Translations under genes and position numbers: made by a program
Part shown: positions 16,544 to 24,550 of the stretch, piece by piece
How positions within the stretch are numbered: the first letter of the stretch is position 1
Layout: each line of letters starts with the position of its first letter
Source of the DNA: Candidatus Nitrosopumilus sp.
GTDB lineage: Archaea; Thermoproteota; Nitrososphaeria; Nitrososphaerales; Nitrosopumilaceae
Length of the DNA: 64,000 bases
Direction: 5' to 3'
Assembly (NCBI GenBank): GCA_029864335.1
Contig: JAOTTS010000008.1
Span: 1 to 64,000 of the forward strand
The notes under the pieces: model-generated
What the model saw: the letters and a program-made list of their open reading frames with translations, nothing else
Database searches by the model: none
What the model was told of the DNA's origin: nothing

Positions 16544-17650
16544 TTGTCACTTAAAATTCCAATCATATCTATAATGATTATATTGACAACAATTGCAATT
16601 CTCAGTTTTAGTGAAGTATTAGACACAGATCCGACTCCCGATTCCAGTGAAGTATTAGACACAGATCCGACTCCCGATTCCAGTGAAGTATTAGACACAG
16701 ATCCGACTCCCGATTCCAGTGAAATATTAAATGTAGATCTTGCTAATTTAGGAGAACCGGCCATAGACTATCAAAAGCTAAGCGTTGATGAATTGATTTT
16801 ATTTGGAGATAAAGCTGTGAACGAATATAGATTTGATTCTGCAGAGATATTTTATAAGATTGCACTAGAAAAAGAACCAGATAACGTAAAGGCCTTAAAT
16901 GGCGTTGGTTACGTGACTACTGAACAAAACAGATTCGATGAGGCACACGAATACTATGACAAAGTATTACAGATAGAATCTGATAACACCAATGCAAACA
17001 TTGGAATTGGCTATATTTTCATACAAACCGAAGCATTTGACAAAGCCATTTCGTTCTTTCAAACTGTGTTAGACGTAAACTTGGAAAACGTTAATGCACT
17101 AAATGGACTGGGTTTAGCTTATACAGGTTTAAGAAGTTACGACAATGCAATAGACAACTTTAACCTATCATTGAATATCAATCCAGACAAAGTTGAAACA
17201 ATTAATGGTATTGGATTTGCATACTACAGAAATAATGAATATGAAAAATCTGAATCTTACTATAGAGAAGCTTTGGTTAAAGATGAAGACAATCCATATA
17301 CCTTAAACGGATTAATTCTTGTTTTAACACTTCAAGATAAATTAGAAGAAATGGAATCATTACTTACCAAAGTAGATCAGAGAGGTCAATTCATAGTAGT
17401 TCAAATGATAAAAGAAGGAAAATATCTGAACAGCATAGGCGAATTTAACACGTCTTCATTGATTTTCGAAAATGCTCTTTTAATTGAACCCAACAATATT
17501 GATGCCCTTTATGGAAATGCTGTGGCTCTAAAAGAACTCAAAAAATACGATGATTTAGAATATTTTGTAGATAGAATCCTAGAGCTAGATGAACAATATA
17601 TTGATGCAATTGCTTTGAAGGAATTTATGGATACCCAAATAGCAAACTAA
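16544..17650 (+). CDS. TPR protein with tandem SEVLDTDPTPDS repeats
   Basis: 368 aa if the TTG at 16544 is used; no ATG fits before the hydrophobic segment (IPIISIMIILTTIAILSF). Directly after that come three perfect 12-residue units, SEVLDTDPTPDS, and a degenerate fourth, then about seven TPR units (AEIFYKIALEKEPDNVKA, AHEYYDKVLQIESDN, AIDNFNLSLNINPDKVE). The acidic repeat looks like a flexible linker between a membrane anchor and the TPR array. Probably an extracytoplasmic scaffold, paired with the preceding TPR gene. Confidence 0.8.
   Translation: MSLKIPIISIMIILTTIAILSFSEVLDTDPTPDSSEVLDTDPTPDSSEVLDTDPTPDSSEILNVDLANLGEPAIDYQKLSVDELILFGDKAVNEYRFDSAEIFYKIALEKEPDNVKALNGVGYVTTEQNRFDEAHEYYDKVLQIESDNTNANIGIGYIFIQTEAFDKAISFFQTVLDVNLENVNALNGLGLAYTGLRSYDNAIDNFNLSLNINPDKVETINGIGFAYYRNNEYEKSESYYREALVKDEDNPYTLNGLILVLTLQDKLEEMESLLTKVDQRGQFIVVQMIKEGKYLNSIGEFNTSSLIFENALLIEPNNIDALYGNAVALKELKKYDDLEYFVDRILELDEQYIDAIALKEFMDTQIAN
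16610..16717 (+). repeat. Three perfect 36-bp tandem repeats inside the TPR gene
   Basis: Units at 16610-16645, 16646-16681 and 16682-16717 are identical at the DNA level, in frame, and encode SEVLDTDPTPDS; a partial fourth (SEILNVD) follows. Identity down to third codon positions points to recent slippage. Confidence 0.95.
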
Positions 17651-17719
17651 ATTCTAATATTTTGAAATTCTCTATACGAGAAATGAAGTCTTGTCTTTGT
17701 AAGAAACTACAATTAGTTG

Positions 17720-18304
17720 TTATTTCATTGTCATTGATATTTTTTTTGAATTAATACTGCATTCTGATTTAGTAACCTGAGACAATGGTATGTTTATGCT
17801 TCCAGCAATGTGCCATTCAGAATATTCCTCAGGTTCCCTTACGTCAACTAGAATTGGATTTTGTCTTCCCTCATCTAACTTTGATTTTAGTTCCTTGGCA
17901 GTAATGTCCTCATCATGGGCAGTCTCAAGTGCCCATGTCCAAGCAGATATGCCCCTTTCAAATAAGTGGCATCCAGTCCTGCGTTTTTCATAAATGATGT
18001 CATCTTTGATGAGTATTGGTCATCGTCACTGACAAGTACAATCTTCGAGTCTTTGGGGAGTCTTCATGATTTGTTGCTGTGTTTGAGAATTGCATTCTGC
18101 AAAGACGGACTTTAGAATGTGCCCTGATTCGTATCTGTCTTTTTGACGGATATCAAAAATTATGGTGTTTTCATTATTATCCAGTCTGTTTTTTAGTTCC
18201 TGAACGTTAATACTCTCACATTGTGTTTCTTGTTTGTTCATGAAACAAAATGGCACAAAACTGCATTTAGCCAGGGCGTTTAGATTGCAATCATTTGCAA
18301 TCAA
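17720..18304 (-). pseudogene. Tandem rhodanese sulfurtransferase, broken by two frameshifts
   Basis: Reading minus strand, the first frame (18304-18026) has a rhodanese start (NVQELKNRLDNNENTIIFDIRQKDRYESGH). The next stretch, in another frame, reads KIVLVSDDDQYSSKMTSFM, then GLDATYLKGA, the end of a rhodanese domain. A third frame gives SAWTWALETAHDEDITAKEL, then ILVDVREPEEYSEWHIAGSI, the start of a second domain, and stops at 17720. Together they describe one two-domain sulfurtransferase that has lost its frame twice and its C-terminus. Confidence 0.75.
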
Positions 18305-18326
18305 GGTTATGTCCTATTTGACATTC

Positions 18327-18470
18327 TTACTCTAAAACAATAACGTTACCGGTCATCCAAGGATGTGCAATGCAGTAATAGTCAAATATTCCTTCTTCAT
18401 CAAATTGATTCGTGAAGGTTTTTCCTGGAGAAATTAACCCGCTATCGAAGATTCCAGTGTTGGTTATAAA
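18327..18470 (-). pseudogene. Cupredoxin C-terminal fragment
   Basis: Minus strand reads TNTGIFDSGLISPGKTF, then FDYYCIAHPWMTGNVIVLE and a stop: the last strands of a blue copper domain including Cys, His and Met ligands. No upstream part with the first His ligand or a signal peptide is present. It resembles the C-terminus of the intact gene at 12759. Confidence 0.75.
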
Positions 18471-18589
18471 ATGAAAGAAGGAATTGATGAAAATGTTATT
18501 TCTCTTTTATCATATAAATTGCAGATTTAGCATGTTTCAAAAAATGTCTCATCAACATATTTCTGATAGGATTAAAAGAATATGATGAG

Positions 18590-20029
18590 GTGAAGAAGAT
18601 AATTTTCTACAACTTATCTGTGATGCTGTTTCTAGTGGCATTTTTTGCAATATATGATAATGATCTTGTGTATGGGCAAACATCATCAGAAAACTATACG
18701 ATTAAAGGGCATGATACTGTCTACTCTCAATACATCCCACTTTATGGCACATTTTCAGTACAGATGGAATATGCTATTCCTGTAAAAATATACAATCCGG
18801 AATCGATTCGTGCTGGGAATTCTTTTGATGTGTTAATTATGGCAAACAAGCCTGGAAATCTTGTTACAACGTTTCTTCAAGACAAAAACATACTGGGCAA
18901 GTTTGAAGATAAACTAAAAATAGGAGAGGAAAAAATAATTGAAATTCCTGAGAGTTTGGTGGGTCAAGTTTTTGCAATGCCTCATATTCTAATACAACCT
19001 GCAATCAAAGGACCAGCTACGATAACACCAGAACACGCGTTGTTTGATTCAGAAACAATAAAGCAGTTCCAAGTCTTTGTGGATGAGGATATTGAAATAT
19101 CTGATTCACTAAAAATTGAGTTGAATTTCATGATAAAAATGAAAAACGGAGGCAACCTCAACCTGGCAATAGCAAAATTGCCTTTGGGAGAACATACTTC
19201 GGATATTCAAGCCAAACCCATTACGAAACAAATTCACCTAAAAAAAATCATTCTAACTAATCTGCATCTTCAAGTAAAACAAGGTGACATCCCAGAGCAC
19301 ATCAAAGTCAAAACACTTCTGACTAATGATTTGCAAGTACCAATTGCAATGCTAATGCACTCTGTAGAAATCTACATTGATGGCGTACCGCAGACAAAAG
19401 TTGTACCTAATGAATGGTCTGATAATATTTTTGTAGGTGCTGGAATACATAACTTTCAAGCCAGATTCTCAGAAACAAGAGATTCGAACAATATCGCGAT
19501 AGAATACACTAGTGCGGACAGTGCAATTAAAACGATTACTGTCATCTCAAACAATACATCTGCCGCAACAAAAATTCAATGTGGGTCCGAGATGATGATC
19601 AAAGATGGTCAGTGTATTCAAAAAGAAGAAGAGAAACCGACTAGTTTTGGTGGAGGTGGTTGTTTGATTGCAACTGCAACCTATGGTACTGAATTAGATC
19701 CACAGATACAATTTTTGCGTGAGATTAGAGACAATACGGTAATGAGCACTGCATCCGGCACTGCATTTATGACAGAATTTAACCAAATCTATTACTCGTT
19801 TTCGCCAGTAATTGCAGACATGGAAAGAGAAAATTTTATTCTAAAGGAGGCGATAAAGATTGCACTTTCTCCTATGTTGGTGACCTTGCATTTAATGGAA
19901 TATGCAGAGGAAGGCTCGGAATTTGACGTACTGATTTTTGGAGCAAGTACAATTCTGACAAATCTTGGAATCTATCTATTTGCTCCACTTGCGGCCATCT
20001 ATCAGTTAAAAAAACTAGTTAATCGATAG
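18590..20029 (+). CDS. Secreted protein with CFI-box C-terminus
   Basis: 479 aa. Signal peptide (YNLSVMLFLVAFFAIY), a beta-rich ectodomain, then a Cys pair (CGSEMMIKDGQC), an acidic/Gly linker (GGGG) and the CFI-box-type segment CLIATATYGTELDPQIQFLR followed by a helical tail with a hydrophobic stretch (IFGASTILTNLGIYLFAPLAAI). This C-terminal module is common in archaeal secreted proteins and may direct anchoring or processing. The partial gene at the window end has the same Cys pair and GGGCL start. The ligand of the ectodomain is unknown. Confidence 0.75.
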   Translation: MKKIIFYNLSVMLFLVAFFAIYDNDLVYGQTSSENYTIKGHDTVYSQYIPLYGTFSVQMEYAIPVKIYNPESIRAGNSFDVLIMANKPGNLVTTFLQDKNILGKFEDKLKIGEEKIIEIPESLVGQVFAMPHILIQPAIKGPATITPEHALFDSETIKQFQVFVDEDIEISDSLKIELNFMIKMKNGGNLNLAIAKLPLGEHTSDIQAKPITKQIHLKKIILTNLHLQVKQGDIPEHIKVKTLLTNDLQVPIAMLMHSVEIYIDGVPQTKVVPNEWSDNIFVGAGIHNFQARFSETRDSNNIAIEYTSADSAIKTITVISNNTSAATKIQCGSEMMIKDGQCIQKEEEKPTSFGGGGCLIATATYGTELDPQIQFLREIRDNTVMSTASGTAFMTEFNQIYYSFSPVIADMERENFILKEAIKIALSPMLVTLHLMEYAEEGSEFDVLIFGASTILTNLGIYLFAPLAAIYQLKKLVNR

Positions 20030-20080
20030 TTTTTTCAATAATTTCTATTCCACGTGGGTCTAGTATTTACACCACTAACT

Positions 20081-20110
20081 ATAACCCCACACACATTGTG
20101 CTGGGGGTAT
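20081..20110 (+). terminator. Hairpin after the CFI-box gene
   Basis: ATAACCCCACACA and TGTGCTGGGGGTAT can pair over about 12 positions with a 3-nt loop and one or two bulges. It lies 52 bp after the stop; it could end transcription or be part of a small RNA. No long T-tract follows. Confidence 0.4.
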
Positions 20111-20220
20111 AATGCTAAGGGTGAAATTTTCGGACCAACGTTAGAATTTTTTTATAAACGATATTGAGGATAATTTTTACTTCAAGTGCTAGGTTTCTGA
20201 ATTATTAATTCTATCCATAA

Positions 20221-20276
20221 GGTTCAACTCCACGGGGATTCAGCCACCATTTTGGGGATAAAATAGGACGCAGATA
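20221..20276 (+). repeat. Dispersed repeat, copy 1
   Basis: Shares with the copies at 20996-21048 and 38664-38716 the blocks TCCACGGGG, ACCA-N2-TTGGGG and GGAC-N-CAGATA at the same spacing. It lies about 45 bp before the start of the GYDxxG gene, so it may be in that gene's leader. Confidence 0.7.
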
Positions 20277-20319
20277 GGCGTGAAAATGCTTATCTGAATT
20301 GAATTCATGAAATTCTGTT

Positions 20320-20868
20320 ATGGGATTGTTGGATAGATTTAGTCGTACGTTTGACAAGCATGGATATGACCTAGATGGGTATAACAAAAATGGTTATGAC
20401 AAAAAAGGATACGACAAAGACAGGTATGATAATCGGGGTTTTTCTATAGATGGAATTCACATCGATACAAAAATTGCTTTTGATAAAGATGGGTTTAACA
20501 AAAAAGGATACGACAAAAAAGGATACGACAAAAAAGGATACGACAAAAAAGGATACGACAAAAATGGGTTTAACAAAAACGGGTTTAACAAAGACGGGTA
20601 TGACCTAGACGGGTATGACAAAAAAGGATACGACAAAGACGGGTATGACAAAGACAGGTATGATGAAAATGGGTATGATAGTAACGGGTATGATGAAAAT
20701 GGATACGATGAAAATGGGTATGATTTAGACGGGTATGATGAAAATGGGTATGATAGTAACGGGTATGATGGACTAGGATATGATCACCTAGGTTACGACA
20801 AAGAAGGATACAACCAAGAAGGATACAACAAATTCAATAAAAAGAAAAACGAAGTACACAGTGATTAA
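20320..20868 (+). CDS. Acidic GYDxxG pentapeptide-repeat protein
   Basis: 182 aa, almost wholly built of about 31 five-residue units of the form GYDKK, GYDKD, GYDEN, GFNKN or GYDLD. A short head (MGLLDRFSRTFDKH) and a Lys-rich tail (NKKKNEVH) flank the array; a break near residues 42-55 (FSIDGIHIDTKIAF) splits it. No signal peptide. The regular Asp/Asn spacing could bind calcium or other cations, and Tyr every fifth residue suggests a stacked solenoid; both are inference. Similar GYDxxG repeats occur sporadically in bacteria and protists. Many units are near-identical DNA, so the array can expand or shrink. It is flanked by two copies of a dispersed repeat. Confidence 0.75.
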   Translation: MGLLDRFSRTFDKHGYDLDGYNKNGYDKKGYDKDRYDNRGFSIDGIHIDTKIAFDKDGFNKKGYDKKGYDKKGYDKKGYDKNGFNKNGFNKDGYDLDGYDKKGYDKDGYDKDRYDENGYDSNGYDENGYDENGYDLDGYDENGYDSNGYDGLGYDHLGYDKEGYNQEGYNKFNKKKNEVHSD

Positions 20869-20995
20869 AACAAATTTTTTGTCTGAATACATTCAACAAA
20901 AATGTGCATCCTCACTGCTAGTCTATTTGCTGAATCTGAAGAAGATAACAGTATGCATAAAAAATAATTTCAAATTCTTCATATTTTCATAAATT

Positions 20996-21048
20996 AATGG
21001 GTCCACGGGGCTCACACACCAAATTGGGGTTAAAAATGGACACAGATA
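20996..21048 (+). repeat. Dispersed repeat, copy 2
   Basis: GGTCCACGGGG, then CACCAAATTGGGG and TGGACACAGATA. The outer GTCCA and TGGAC are complementary and the middle CCAAATTGG is nearly self-complementary, so it could fold. It abuts the end of the HNH remnant. Confidence 0.7.
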
Positions 21049-21049
21049 G

Positions 21050-21334
21050 TTATCGTCTACTATATCGTCTATTGAGCAGTCTCTTATTGTTTGGATCTAT
21101 TTTGTAATGACATTTCCCACATACTTCAATTGTGTAAGCTAGTGGGTCTGTATCATCATAAAATAGATGGTGAAGATAGGTTCTTGGTTTCCATTGTGCT
21201 TTCCCTAATTTTTTACAGCAATAGCACTCCCCTATTCTGATGTCCTGATCATATACTATTTTCTCGCCTCGAAAATGTAGAATTTTGGACTTCCAGTATT
21301 CATGATTACTGATTAGTATGTGACACGGTCGGAT
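21050..21334 (-). pseudogene. HNH endonuclease-like gene without a start codon
   Basis: The minus-strand frame reads NHEYWKSKILHFRGEKIVYD, then GECYCCKKLGK, TYLHHLFYDD and IEVCGKCHYKID. CxC-C and CGKC with the HH pair are the zinc and HNH elements of small thaumarchaeal HNH nucleases. The frame opens after a stop at 21335 and has no ATG, GTG or TTG before the conserved part, so it is 5'-truncated or mutated. It sits 177 bp inside the right attachment repeat, as a mobile-element gene would. Confidence 0.6.
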
Positions 21335-21510
21335 TCAAACCTTAGAATCCTAGATTAAATCATCAATCTCTATGTGGGCATTACCTGATTGATTAAAATC
21401 TAATTCTAAATGTGTGAAAAATTTAATTTCTAGTGATTATATCAATTGTGTCCTTAAAGGACAAAATTATGAAATCTCAACTGAATCTGAATTTAAAAGT
21501 AAAATATTCT

Positions 21511-21529
21511 GAAGCCCTTCGGGTCCATA
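21511..21529 (+). other. attR: repeat of the tRNA 3' end
   Basis: GAAGCCCTTCGGGTCCATA matches 18 of 19 bases of the CAT-tRNA 3' end at 8917-8935, in the same orientation. It is not part of any tRNA here. Core gene order (pyrE and onward) resumes just after it. Confidence 0.75.
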
Positions 21530-21639
21530 TCTTTTCCATTAGTTTTAAAATAAGCCAATCCAAAATTCATTGGCCGCAATGAAGAATCAGAGTTATATCT
21601 GAATGGTGATTGGAAGGCATTTGTCTGAGCTGCCGATAT

Positions 21640-22245
21640 TCATTTGTTAATTTGCGTTTTCACTTTTTCTAAAACATTCTCATCTACTAAATTTTGTTCA
21701 TACAATGCTTCTGTGATCTGCAAAATATCTAGAATTGAATGCATATTGACTCCTAATTCAGATAAGGCTTGATCAGCACCTTCTATTCTATTAACAATTA
21801 CATATGCGTCTTTAACTGAAATATTGACTTCTTTTAGTGATTTTATTGCATTCACGACTGAACCTCCAGTAGTTGCAACATCCTCAATCATAACTGCTTT
21901 CATTCCATCATGAATTTTTCCTTCAACTGATTTTGAAGTACCATAATCTTTTGGTTTACTTCTCACATAAATTAGAGGTTTTACAGTTTCTATTGCTAAT
22001 GCAGATGCAATTACCAATCCTCCTGTTGGGACAGAAACAATAGAATCAAAATTATCTAATCCTATATTTTGAGCAATCTCATTTTCAAGATATTTGACCA
22101 TTTTTCTAAATTCATGAGGATAACTTGGAACTAGTCTTAAATCCACATAGTAAGAACTCTTTTTTCCACTTGCAAGTGTAAATTCTCCAAATTTTATTAT
22201 GCCTTTTTGATGTAAAAAGGTTGCAAACTCTTTTACAAATTCCAT
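21640..22245 (-). CDS. pyrE: Orotate phosphoribosyltransferase
   Basis: Transfers phosphoribosyl from PRPP to orotate, giving OMP in pyrimidine synthesis. The type I PRTase signature is intact (MIEDVATTGGSVVNAI), as are the catalytic-loop KPKDYGTSKSVEGK and the VPTGGLVIASALA strand-turn. 201 aa is normal. First core gene after the island, divergent from the LarA-like gene. Confidence 0.95.
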   Translation of the reverse strand: MEFVKEFATFLHQKGIIKFGEFTLASGKKSSYYVDLRLVPSYPHEFRKMVKYLENEIAQNIGLDNFDSIVSVPTGGLVIASALAIETVKPLIYVRSKPKDYGTSKSVEGKIHDGMKAVMIEDVATTGGSVVNAIKSLKEVNISVKDAYVIVNRIEGADQALSELGVNMHSILDILQITEALYEQNLVDENVLEKVKTQINK

Positions 22246-22295
22246 ACCAAAATTAACTACACTGGATTTATTTTGGTTTGTATTATCAATGAATT

Positions 22296-23378
22296 ATGCC
22301 TGAAATCTGGTTAAATTATGGTGTCACTGACGTTGTTTTGGATATAAGAGCAGAAAATTTAGAGCAAAAAATCGATTCTGATGGAAAAATTTTGGAGGAT
22401 TCTGCAATAAATGAAAAACTCAACTCTTTTGATTTGTCAAAACCTATGGAACTAGTAGTTTTACATAATTCAAAATCCATTCAAAAAATTATCTCTTCTT
22501 TGTTTACTTTATGTGAGCAAAAATCAAAACCTTTCCCGAAAATTTTTACTGAGAAAAAAATCTTGAATTTAGTCAAAGCAGGGCTTCCTGAAGGAAGCTC
22601 AATTAACGAATTTGATGGCGTTGATATTTCTAATTCAAATCTTGTTTTTATGGGTGAGATGGAATTTGATGGATTATTTGGTTATGAAACGATTTCAACT
22701 CGACTTCTCAAAAAATTTGGTTTAGATTCTATGCTTTCAGCATATGCTAAAAGACAAGGAAATTTACCTATACCAGGACAGCATCCTGAAAGTTTAGTTG
22801 AAGCAAAAAAATTCACTGACAATTTTGAAATTCATGGTATCGAAATAGTTGCAAATTCTAAAGGCATCATTGATTTTTCAATAGGTCATCCATCTGAAAC
22901 ACTTTCTACAACAAAAATTTTGGAATCAAATTCAATCAAAGATGTAGGAGAGCATAAAACTATGGTAATCAGTACTGGCAAGAATGCAAGTAATTTTGAT
23001 TTAGGAAAATCACTCTCATCACTTTGGAATTGTTCTAGCGCAATAAAACAAGACGGTCTTGCAATTTTAGTAGCTGAATGTAAAGGTGGATTAGGATCTG
23101 ATGCAATTCAACAATACATTGAAGATAGATTAACTTTAGAGCAACTAAGAAATCCCACAAAATACATTAGTGGAATGGAAGATTTGTTATTCCTCTCAGA
23201 AGTACAAAAGAATTTTCAGATTGGTATAGTTTCAATCTTGCCTGAATTTTATGCCAAGAAACTAAACATGATTTCACTACCTGGAATAAAATATTCTATG
23301 GATTATATTCTAAAAACACAAGGAGCAAGACAAAAGGTTGCAGTTGTTACAGATGGTGCTAGACTTTTACTAAGGTAA
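22296..23378 (+). CDS. LarA-like (DUF2088) protein, divergent
   Basis: 360 aa. The N-terminus (MPEIWLNYGVTDVVLDIRAE) and the C-terminal AILVAECKGGLGSDAIQQYI resemble the lactate racemase LarA family. The double-His nickel-pincer motif and other catalytic residues of true LarA are not recognisable, and DFSIGHPSET replaces the usual catalytic region. So it may be a non-racemase member; substrate unknown. It overlaps the convergent S2P gene by 9 bp. Confidence 0.65.
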   Translation: MPEIWLNYGVTDVVLDIRAENLEQKIDSDGKILEDSAINEKLNSFDLSKPMELVVLHNSKSIQKIISSLFTLCEQKSKPFPKIFTEKKILNLVKAGLPEGSSINEFDGVDISNSNLVFMGEMEFDGLFGYETISTRLLKKFGLDSMLSAYAKRQGNLPIPGQHPESLVEAKKFTDNFEIHGIEIVANSKGIIDFSIGHPSETLSTTKILESNSIKDVGEHKTMVISTGKNASNFDLGKSLSSLWNCSSAIKQDGLAILVAECKGGLGSDAIQQYIEDRLTLEQLRNPTKYISGMEDLLFLSEVQKNFQIGIVSILPEFYAKKLNMISLPGIKYSMDYILKTQGARQKVAVVTDGARLLLR

Positions 23379-24500
23379 GAAATTTGGTAGGAAATCTGAT
23401 GGTAATGGTGCACATAAAATTGCTAATCCTATAATTCCAATGTATGCAAGTTTTCTGTTTCTCGAAAGTGGTGAAATATCATCAAGTGGTGTTGCTCCAG
23501 GATTTCTTGAACTCATAATGAGAATTAACATTGCCATTAACCAATAATCCAACAAAATAAGAATGGCTATACTTCCAAAAGTTGCATACCTATGAAGTTT
23601 TGGACCAAGTAATGTTCTTGCCATATGTCCACCATCTAATTGCCATGCAGGAAGTAAATTCAAAAACGTAACTAAAAATCCAATCCATGCTGCAAACATC
23701 AATGGTGTCATGATTACCTCGTGTCCTTCTCCTCCTTTTCCAAACAATGCCAAGCTAGCAGTCATTAGTAGTGGCTCACCCCAATTCCATTCCATTAATT
23801 TGGATTCGGCAAATAACCCTACTGCAATATCTTGTTCCAATATTGGTGCAGTATATGCTCCATAAATTGAAACTATAACTGCAATCACTAATCCTGCAAT
23901 GGGACCTGCAATAGCAACATCAAACAAAATTTCCCGATTAATTGTTAATCCTCTTGATTGAATAAATGCCCCAAATGTAGGAATTCCAATAACTGGTAAT
24001 CCTGGAATAAAGTAAGGCCAAGTTGTTTTTAGTCTGTGTATTTTTGCAGCAATAATATGGCCTAGTTCATGAATTCCTAAAATTCCTAATAATGATAATG
24101 TGTATACTCCTGCCATTTCTAAAGGATCTCCAATTTCTATAATAGAATTGGTTCCTGATGTCCTATAGTGTCCATCAATCATTACAAATGAAATTACAAC
24201 TGCAAACAATATTCTGGGGGTCCATGAAGAACTCATCCATTTTCTCTGTTTTTTTGGTGAAAATTTCTGAATGATTACATATTTTCCATTATTCATCTCT
24301 TCTAATTTCCCTGCATAACTCATATTCTCCAATTTTCTAGCTAAATCCTCAAACTTTGATTTGAAATCATAATCTTCTATTCTAAACTCGAAAGAAAATT
24401 CAGTTTTTATAAAATCACTTACCTCAAATATGGATTTGACTAATGAGATAATCTCTTCCTGTGATGCGTCTTCCATCTGTTTATTGCTGCATCTTTCCAT
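23370..24500 (-). CDS. Site-2 protease-like M50 membrane metalloprotease
   Basis: 376 aa with an N-terminal soluble part (about 110 residues) and six or so membrane segments. Zinc site HELGH in GIHELGHIIAAKIHRL and the partner motif LDGGH in LPAWQLDGGHMARTLLG are both intact, so it should be an active intramembrane protease. Between them, FGAFIQSRGLT is the usual GxxxN/S-like substrate strand. The substrate is unknown. ATG at 24500 or 24476 are both possible. Divergent from the RimI-like gene. Confidence 0.88.
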   Translation of the reverse strand: MERCSNKQMEDASQEEIISLVKSIFEVSDFIKTEFSFEFRIEDYDFKSKFEDLARKLENMSYAGKLEEMNNGKYVIIQKFSPKKQRKWMSSSWTPRILFAVVISFVMIDGHYRTSGTNSIIEIGDPLEMAGVYTLSLLGILGIHELGHIIAAKIHRLKTTWPYFIPGLPVIGIPTFGAFIQSRGLTINREILFDVAIAGPIAGLVIAVIVSIYGAYTAPILEQDIAVGLFAESKLMEWNWGEPLLMTASLALFGKGGEGHEVIMTPLMFAAWIGFLVTFLNLLPAWQLDGGHMARTLLGPKLHRYATFGSIAILILLDYWLMAMLILIMSSRNPGATPLDDISPLSRNRKLAYIGIIGLAILCAPLPSDFLPNFLP

Positions 24501-24550
24501 TAAATGGTCTTTTGGTTTAAAAATAAATATTGAGACTCTTAACCTATAGT

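Noticed and set aside
17790-17993. 67-aa plus-strand frame
   Set aside because: Lies opposite the decayed rhodanese gene; the minus-strand frames have recognisable domains.
20457-20651. Minus-strand YPFLS repeat frame
   Set aside because: Antisense shadow of the 15-bp repeats of the GYDxxG gene.
20320-20868. CRISPR array or non-coding tandem repeat
   Set aside because: The 15-bp units are in frame within an ATG-to-stop frame, and there are no unique spacers of constant length.
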